The notes below the pieces were generated by a model. The model was given only the letters and a program-made list of their open reading frames with translations. It did not search any database and was not told the origin of the DNA. From contig WLLG01000044.1 in assembly GCA_009700815.1 (NCBI GenBank), forward strand, positions 1 to 10,602: DNA of 10,602 bases, read 5' to 3'. Positions 6,759 through 10,602 of this stretch are shown piece after piece; position 1 is the first letter of the stretch; every line of letters begins with the position of its first letter. The translations under genes and the position numbers were made by a program. Source of the stretch: Actinomycetota bacterium (GTDB lineage: Bacteria; Actinomycetota; Acidimicrobiia; Acidimicrobiales; Microtrichaceae).

Positions 6759-6917
6759 ATGCGGCACAGACGCAAAAACACGTCAGAGTCCCGACACCTC
6801 CTGGGGAGGCTTCGGGACTCTGATCGGTTCCCGCCGGAACACCAATATCTTCGTCCATCTGAATGGCGATGTGAATGGGCAGAATCCCTAGTGGTCGGTT
6901 CTAGGCTGCTCAGGTGA
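6759..6917 (+). CDS. Doubtful 52-codon frame between the DUF2520 gene and panC
   Basis: An ATG directly follows the DUF2520 stop (TAG 6756-6758). The frame stays open to TGA 6915-6917, which overlaps the panC GTG as GTGA. That is exactly how coupled genes in this window are joined. The predicted peptide is Arg-rich, begins MRHRRKNTSE and resembles nothing I know. Against it, the frame includes rare-looking AGG and CTA codons, has no ribosome site, and runs through a strong hairpin. Another frame is open almost as far, to 6891. I think the region is more likely non-coding. Confidence 0.2.
   Translation: MRHRRKNTSESRHLLGRLRDSDRFPPEHQYLRPSEWRCEWAESLVVGSRLLR
6783..6823 (+). terminator. Strong 41-base hairpin without U-tract; likely terminator or attenuator
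   Basis: The left arm TCAGAGTCCCGA (6783-6794) pairs perfectly with TCGGGACTCTGA (6812-6823), 12 pairs. After a 2x2 mismatch, CCTCC (6797-6801) pairs with GGAGG (6805-6809) around a three-base loop. No T-run follows on the + strand. On the - strand the hairpin is followed after four bases by TTTTT (complement of the A-run at 6774-6778). Actinobacteria often use hairpins without U-tracts as terminators, so this may end the folate transcript before panC. A role in mRNA stability or in control of panC is also possible. The structure is seen directly; the function is inferred. Confidence 0.6.
6902..6907 (+). promoter_or_regulatory. Candidate -10 box for leaderless panC
   Basis: TAGGCT fits TANNNT and ends six bases before the panC GTG at 6914, the spacing that puts the transcript start on the first base of the start codon. 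No Shine-Dalgarno precedes the GTG and no clear -35 is seen. It lies just after the hairpin, as expected for a new transcription unit. It is also the right arm of an inverted repeat, CCTAG (6887-6891) / CTAGG (6901-6905), which could be an operator. Confidence 0.38.
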
Positions 6918-7801
6918 AGACACTGACAACAATCTCTGAACTGCGCGTAGAGATTGCGCAACACCGTCTGCAGGGCCAGAGCATCGGACTGGTTCCGACC
7001 ATGGGCTACTTACATGCTGGCCACGCCTCGCTGATCGAACGCGCTGCTGCCGAATGTGATCTTGTCATTACCACCGTGTTTGTGAATCCGCTGCAGTTTG
7101 CAGCCACCGAGGACTTGTCCTCATACCCAAGAGACGCCCCCGGAGATGCGCGCACTGCAGCGACTGCCGGTGCAGATCTGTTGTTCCTCCCAGAACTACA
7201 AGAGATGTACCCACTTGGCCGAGAGGGCGTGCTGACTTCGGTCTCGGTGAGTGAATTGTCGGCCGTGATGGAAGGGGAGTCGCGGCCCACTCACTTTGCT
7301 GGAATGTGCACCGTGGTGGCCAAACTGTTCAACATCGCGGGACCGTGCACGGCCTACTTTGGAAAGAAGGATTTTCAGCAGTTAGCCATTGTGCAAGCCA
7401 TGGTCCGAGATCTGTCCTTTGAGGTGGAACTCGTTGGTTGTGAAATTCGCCGTGAGTCTGATGGTCTCGCCATGTCGAGCCGAAACGTCTACTTGAGCGC
7501 CGAACAGCGAGCCGCTGCACCTGTGCTCGCTCGGGCCCTAGTCGCTGGAGCGCGTGCTCTTCGTGGGGGCGAGTCATCCGTTGACCGACTGCGTGCAACG
7601 ATGATGGATGTGATCAGTACTCAGACAATGGGGCAGGTGGAGTACCTAGAGGTTGTAGATCCAAGCACGCTGAGGCCTCTTACTCAGGCAGATGCTCGGA
7701 GCAGGTTTTTTGGAGCGGTTCGATTTGCTTCAGTCCGGCTGATCGACAACCTTGATCTGAGCGATCTCGACCTTGATTCCAACGCAGCGATCAGCCGGTG
7801 A
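6914..7801 (+). CDS. panC: Pantothenate synthetase PanC
   Basis: PanC joins D-pantoate and beta-alanine with ATP to give pantothenate. The nucleotidyltransferase HIGH-type motif is PTMGYLHAGH (H34-A-G-H37). It is followed by VFVNPLQF, YPRD, the pantoate-site block MEGESRPTHFAGMCTVVAKLFN, YFGKKDFQQL and MSSRNVYLS (M187-S-S-R-N191), the KMSKS equivalent. RPTHFAGM differs slightly from the more common RPGHFxGV, but no key residue is lost. The full length is 295 residues. The start is a GTG that fits the family N-terminus. No upstream in-frame alternative is needed. The stop overlaps the nadB start as GTGA. panB and panD, which supply its substrates, are not in the window. Confidence 0.95.
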   Translation: MKTLTTISELRVEIAQHRLQGQSIGLVPTMGYLHAGHASLIERAAAECDLVITTVFVNPLQFAATEDLSSYPRDAPGDARTAATAGADLLFLPELQEMYPLGREGVLTSVSVSELSAVMEGESRPTHFAGMCTVVAKLFNIAGPCTAYFGKKDFQQLAIVQAMVRDLSFEVELVGCEIRRESDGLAMSSRNVYLSAEQRAAAPVLARALVAGARALRGGESSVDRLRATMMDVISTQTMGQVEYLEVVDPSTLRPLTQADARSRFFGAVRFASVRLIDNLDLSDLDLDSNAAISR

Positions 7802-9444
7802 CCCCTGCACCGCTCGACCTTTTGGTTCTTGGTTCCGGAGTAGCTGGGCTTTCCGCAGCGGTTCGGGCAGCGGGTACGCATGGCCTGCGAACGGGTGTCA
7901 TTACCAAAGGTGGACTTGATCTAGCGACCACCCGATGGGCACAGGGGGGCGTGGCGGCTGCACTATCGGGAAACGTAGAGGAAATCGACCTGCATCTAGC
8001 CGACACGCTCGCAGCAGGAGCGGGACTCTGTGACTTCGATGCAGTTCGAGTACTGGTAGACGAGGGCCCCCGGCGGGTCGAAGAACTCATTGCTCTTGGA
8101 GCCGAGTTTGATCGCGATGAGCGCGGAAATTTGGAGCTTGCTCGAGAGGGCGGCCACTCAGTTGCAAGAGTGGTGCATGCCGGAGGTGCTGCTACGGGCG
8201 CAGAGATTGAGCGGGCACTCGTAGCAGCAGTTCGGCGCACAGCGGCAGTCCTGCATGAGCACACGTTTGCCCTTGACCTGATGATCGAGGATGGCTGCTG
8301 CGTTGGTGTACAGGCCATCGATCCCAATGGGCAGGTGACGCAAGTTCGGGCAAGGAATGTGCTGCTTGCAACCGGCGGAGCGGGTCAACTTTTTGCCATT
8401 ACGACGAACCCTTCGGTTGCAACTGGCGATGGTGTTGCGATGGCTCTGCGAGCTGGGGTTGCTATTGCGGACCTCGAGTTCTTTCAATTTCATCCAACGG
8501 CTCTGTACCACCCTGGTATTCCACGGCCCCTGTTGTCAGAGGCGCTACGTGGCCACGGGGCGCTTCTGCGCGACAGCGCCGGAGAGCGCTTTGTAGATGA
8601 GATGCTGCCTCGCGATGTTGTGTCCCGGGCCATCCTCGCCGAGATGCTTGAGCAGCACACCGATCATGTCTGGCTCGACGCAACAGGCCTTGATCACTTC
8701 GCAGAACGGTTCCCGACGATCTATTCCGACTTGGTCGCATCGGGCCTTGACCCCATGACTGATTGGCTACCAGTAGCGCCCGCTGCGCATCATCAGTGCG
8801 GCGGCATTGTTACAGACCTGTTTGGTGCCACGTCTATGCCAGGGCTGTGGGCTGCAGGAGAGACCGCTTGTTCTGGTGTGCATGGTGCAAATCGTTTGGC
8901 TTCAAATTCCCTTCTTGAGGGCATGGTCTTTGGGCCGCGAGCTATTGAATCAATTGCCAGTGGAGCTTTTGGACCGTCGGCTACGGGAGCTATGCGCTCA
9001 GTGCTGGGTTTTGCCGAATCAGACGATCCCACGCTCAGCATCCTTGGTGTTGCGCTGCCGCTACCCGAGACCAGCACTGCCGAAGAGACCAGCACTGCAG
9101 ATGTGACCGGCACCCCTGTAACCAACCCTCAGGCGGGTAGCAGTTCCGTCACTCCTCAAAGCCTCAAGCGGGGCTTACAACAGGCCATGAGTACTGATGC
9201 CGGGGTGCAACGAAGTGCCGAGACCCTACATCGAGCAGCGCTAGTAATAGCTCAGGTGATGGCTGAGCTTGCTCCTATGGATCAACAGGAGGTCGCCGTG
9301 GCTGAGGTGCAGAACCTGGCGCAGATTGCGCAGACCTTGGTGGCTGCGGCTCTGGCTCGAACAGAGAGCCGCGGCACCCATGCGCGCCTTGACTACCCCA
9401 GTCTCGACCCAGCGCAGGCCCATCGGCTAGTCGTAGGCGGCTAG
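7798..9444 (+). CDS. nadB: L-aspartate oxidase NadB
   Basis: NadB oxidises L-aspartate to iminoaspartate with FAD, the first step to quinolinate and NAD. The FAD-binding GSGVAGLSAA motif lies at the N-terminus. It is followed by TTRWAQGGVAAAL, REGGHS (E117), FHPTALY (H232), LPRDVVSRAI (R272), AAHHQCGGI (H331) and the long GLWAAGETACSGVHGANRLASNSLLEG block. These match the substrate and flavin residues of the succinate dehydrogenase/fumarate reductase flavoprotein family and give the aspartate-oxidase arrangement. The C-terminal helical domain ends with SRGTHARLDYP. Residues 424-441 form a Thr/Glu/Ala-rich repeat in the linker before that domain. The GTG start overlaps the panC stop by four bases. 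nadA, its usual partner, is not adjacent. Confidence 0.95.
   Translation: MTPAPLDLLVLGSGVAGLSAAVRAAGTHGLRTGVITKGGLDLATTRWAQGGVAAALSGNVEEIDLHLADTLAAGAGLCDFDAVRVLVDEGPRRVEELIALGAEFDRDERGNLELAREGGHSVARVVHAGGAATGAEIERALVAAVRRTAAVLHEHTFALDLMIEDGCCVGVQAIDPNGQVTQVRARNVLLATGGAGQLFAITTNPSVATGDGVAMALRAGVAIADLEFFQFHPTALYHPGIPRPLLSEALRGHGALLRDSAGERFVDEMLPRDVVSRAILAEMLEQHTDHVWLDATGLDHFAERFPTIYSDLVASGLDPMTDWLPVAPAAHHQCGGIVTDLFGATSMPGLWAAGETACSGVHGANRLASNSLLEGMVFGPRAIESIASGAFGPSATGAMRSVLGFAESDDPTLSILGVALPLPETSTAEETSTADVTGTPVTNPQAGSSSVTPQSLKRGLQQAMSTDAGVQRSAETLHRAALVIAQVMAELAPMDQQEVAVAEVQNLAQIAQTLVAAALARTESRGTHARLDYPSLDPAQAHRLVVGG
9067..9120 (+). repeat. Three-unit 18-base tandem repeat inside nadB
   Basis: Units at 9067-9084, 9085-9102 and 9103-9120 encode ETSTAE, ETSTAD and VTGTPV. 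The first two share an identical 14-base core, GAGACCAGCACTGC, and the third is degenerate. The repeat keeps the frame and lies in the low-complexity linker between the flavin domain and the C-terminal helices, where length variation should be tolerated. Replication slippage is the likely origin. Confidence 0.75.
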
Positions 9445-9499
9445 TCCTGATCGGGCTGCTTCAGCGGCAGGTTCGGCAAATCTGCAAAGCTTGTATGCC

Positions 9500-10381
9500 A
9501 TGACCACCCCCGCAACAGACTCCCAATGGTTGAACCCGCCACTCTTTGAGGTACAGCAGGTAGTTGCCCGTGCTCTTGCCGAAGACCTGGCGCCATTGGG
9601 TGACCTCACTTCCTCGCTTCTGCCCGCAAAGTTGGGTGAGGCCCGGCTCGTGGCGCGAGTTCCTGGCCGCCTGGCCGGCACGTTGTGTGTCACAGAAACG
9701 TTTGCTCAACTCGACGCAGAGGTGCAGGTGGCCTGGGGGGTTGACGAAGGAGATCAGATCTCTGCTGGACAGCAGCTTGCGGTAGTCCGCGGCCCATTCA
9801 GTTCGATTCTCACCGGGGAGCGCACGGCACTCAATTTTTTAGGTCACCTTTCTGGTATCGCCACGTTGACGGCGGCCTTCGTCCACGCAGCCGCAGCAGG
9901 AGGGAGCGCCCAGGTTTGGGATACACGCAAGACCATTCCCGGCTTGCGTTCCTTGGCCAAAGCCGCCGTACGCGCAGGGGGCGGTCGCAACCACCGCGGC
10001 AACCTGTCTGACTGGATGCTCATCAAGGACAATCACCTGGGAAGCGTTGGAATTGCGAGTGCGATTGCTCTTGGAAAGGATCGTTGGCCGGCGCGCACCG
10101 TGCATGTGGAATGCGACCGCATGGAGCAATGCATCGAGGCCCTCGAGGCCGGCGCCGACGCCATCTTGTTAGACAATATGAGCCCAGAAGAAGTCATGGC
10201 CTGTGTAGCTGCCGCCGAGATTCGCCAAGGTGGCCAGCAGCGCCGCACGTTGCTCGAAGTCTCTGGTGGAATCACCTTGGAGAACATTGCTAGCTATTCG
10301 GGTACTGGCGTGGACATGATTTCAGTGGGAGCAATCACAAATTCGGCGCCGGTGATAGACCTCGGACTCGACCTGCTCTGA
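9500..10381 (+). CDS. nadC: Nicotinate-nucleotide pyrophosphorylase (carboxylating) NadC
   Basis: NadC decarboxylates quinolinate and transfers it to PRPP, giving nicotinate mononucleotide. Typical blocks are present: EDLAPLGDLTS near the N-terminus, GERTALNFLGHLSGIAT, DTRKTIPGLR (D141-R143-K144), GGGRNHRGNLSD (N164-H165-R166), LIKDNH (K176-H179), ILLDNM, and EVSGGI...VDMISVGAIT at the phosphate-binding end of the barrel. With ATG 9500 it has 293 residues, a normal length. An in-frame TTG three codons upstream (9491) is less likely. The 55-base gap after nadB contains no clear ribosome site or promoter, only weak purine-rich stretches. It probably continues the panC-nadB transcript. Confidence 0.95.
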   Translation: MTTPATDSQWLNPPLFEVQQVVARALAEDLAPLGDLTSSLLPAKLGEARLVARVPGRLAGTLCVTETFAQLDAEVQVAWGVDEGDQISAGQQLAVVRGPFSSILTGERTALNFLGHLSGIATLTAAFVHAAAAGGSAQVWDTRKTIPGLRSLAKAAVRAGGGRNHRGNLSDWMLIKDNHLGSVGIASAIALGKDRWPARTVHVECDRMEQCIEALEAGADAILLDNMSPEEVMACVAAAEIRQGGQQRRTLLEVSGGITLENIASYSGTGVDMISVGAITNSAPVIDLGLDLL

Positions 10382-10400
10382 ACAACTCAGGCAGGTATCG

Positions 10401-10426
10401 GCTGACCCCAGCACAACTAGTTTTTT
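10401..10426 (+). terminator. Weak possible terminator after nadC
   Basis: A four-pair hairpin (GCTG 10401-10404 with CAGC 10409-10412) is followed eight bases later by six T residues (10421-10426). The stem is short and the T-run is far from it, so this is only a hint that the panC-nadB-nadC transcript ends here. Confidence 0.22.
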
Positions 10427-10441
10427 CATAAACGTGCAGAT

Positions 10442-10470
10442 TTGGCTGCGGGGGACCATCATCTAGGGAT
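10442..10470 (+). promoter_or_regulatory. Possible promoter for coaX
   Basis: TTGGCT (10442-10447) and TAGGGA(T) (10464-10470) are 16 bases apart, a loose match to a -35/-10 pair. The -10 lacks the T expected at its sixth position. If used, coaX mRNA would have a leader of about 65 bases. Confidence 0.25.
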
Positions 10471-10480
10471 CCTGAGTCGC

Positions 10481-10513
10481 AGGAAGGCTCCACCGTTTGG
10501 GGGGCTACTTCCT
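10481..10513 (+). promoter_or_regulatory. Inverted repeat in the coaX leader
   Basis: AGGAAG (10481-10486) pairs with CTTCCT (10508-10513). Continuing inward past a two-base bulge, GCTCC (10487-10491) can pair with GGGGC (10501-10505) using one G-U pair, leaving a nine-base loop. The structure ends 15 bases before the coaX Shine-Dalgarno. It could be a leader hairpin that affects coaX expression. It matches no riboswitch class I can recognise. Confidence 0.3.
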
Positions 10514-10528
10514 CTGACGTGTTGTTGC

Positions 10529-10533
10529 GGAGG
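10529..10533 (+). promoter_or_regulatory. Ribosome binding site fixing the coaX TTG start
   Basis: GGAGG is followed by five bases and the TTG at 10539. Because the start codon is TTG, this site is what makes the start assignment convincing. Confidence 0.7.
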
Positions 10534-10538
10534 CCAGC

Positions 10539-10602
10539 TTGCTGCTCGTGATTGATGTTGGAAACACCCAAACGGTGATTGGCCTGTATGACGCAGGCGA
10601 GC
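10539..10602 (+). CDS. coaX: Type III pantothenate kinase CoaX (5' part only)
   Basis: Only the first 21 codons lie in the window; the gene runs off the end. The peptide begins (M)LLVIDVGNTQTVIGLYDAGE. This is the standard N-terminus of type III pantothenate kinase, with the DxGNT phosphate-binding motif (D6-V-G-N-T10) of the ASKHA fold. The enzyme phosphorylates pantothenate, the first step to CoA, so it continues the pathway from panC upstream. The TTG start is set by GGAGG five bases upstream and by the family's usual first residues. Its place directly after nadC matches the common actinobacterial order. Confidence 0.9.
   Translation, partial: MLLVIDVGNTQTVIGLYDAGE

Noticed and set aside
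7791..8327. A long - strand open frame (178 codons) opposite the start of nadB.
   Set aside because: The peptide is Ser/Arg/Ala-rich low complexity, typical of the antisense of a GC-rich gene. The + strand frame is an unambiguous NadB.
9445..9499. A CTGC/GCAG inverted repeat in the nadB-nadC gap as a terminator.
   Set aside because: The stem is only four pairs and no T-run follows. nadB and nadC are more likely co-transcribed.
10463..10470. CTAGGGAT before coaX is the exact complement of ATCCCTAG at 6884-6891 before panC, suggesting a shared regulatory site of the two pantothenate/CoA genes.
   Set aside because: An eight-base match in opposite orientation is easily found by chance in two gaps of about 155 bases, and neither copy is part of a clean longer palindrome.
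1837..10472. Many GGATCC and AGATCT sites, suggesting a GATC-based signal.
   Set aside because: Most fall in coding sequence as Asp-Leu, Asp-Pro or Arg-Ile/Ser codon pairs. They are irregularly spaced and show no cluster like an origin.

Overview
The window is a compact, single-direction (+) housekeeping cluster. It reads as chromosome of an actinobacterium (Actinomycetota). The reasons are the order DUF2342 metalloprotease - tilS - hpt - folE - folP - folB - folK - DUF2520 - panC - nadB - nadC - coaX, frequent GTG/TTG starts, 4-8 base stop/start overlaps, and fairly GC-rich codon third positions. A class such as Acidimicrobiia would fit the compact TilS, the FolP subtype and the lack of DUF3180 between folK and the DUF2520 gene, but that is an impression only. 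I see no mobile element, tRNA, rRNA, CRISPR array, integrase or attachment site.

Layout. 1-182: a promoter-like pair and a 46-residue single-pass membrane peptide. 198-2834: a DUF2342 zinc metalloprotease-like protein, tRNA-Ile lysidine synthetase (tilS) and hypoxanthine phosphoribosyltransferase (hpt), the last two overlapping. 2906-5955: the folate block, with GTP cyclohydrolase I (folE), dihydropteroate synthase (folP), an unusual 170-residue protein with a dual-specificity-phosphatase-like outline but no catalytic Cys, dihydroneopterin aldolase (folB) and HPPK (folK). 5961-6758: a Rossmann/DUF2520 protein. 6759-6913: a gap with a strong hairpin. 6914-7801: pantothenate synthetase (panC). 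7798-10381: L-aspartate oxidase (nadB) and quinolinate phosphoribosyltransferase (nadC). 10382-10538: a second gap with possible control signals. 10539-end: the start of type III pantothenate kinase (coaX). No stretch over 300 bases lacks a gene.

How the genes work together. FolE makes dihydroneopterin triphosphate from GTP. FolB and FolK carry the pterin to 6-hydroxymethyl-dihydropterin diphosphate, and FolP joins it to p-aminobenzoate. PanC makes pantothenate, which CoaX phosphorylates to start CoA synthesis. NadB and NadC are the first and third steps from aspartate to NAD. Hpt salvages purines with PRPP and TilS modifies the tRNA-Ile anticodon. The window is therefore mostly a cofactor-synthesis cluster.

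Points that stand out: the Cys-less phosphatase-like protein inside the folate block, introduced by a perfect AGGAGGT ribosome binding site; the absence of ftsH between hpt and folE; a 41-base hairpin without a U-tract before panC, overlapping a 52-codon open frame; two places where a TANNNT box sits six bases before a start codon, suggesting leaderless transcripts; and a three-unit 18-base repeat inside nadB.
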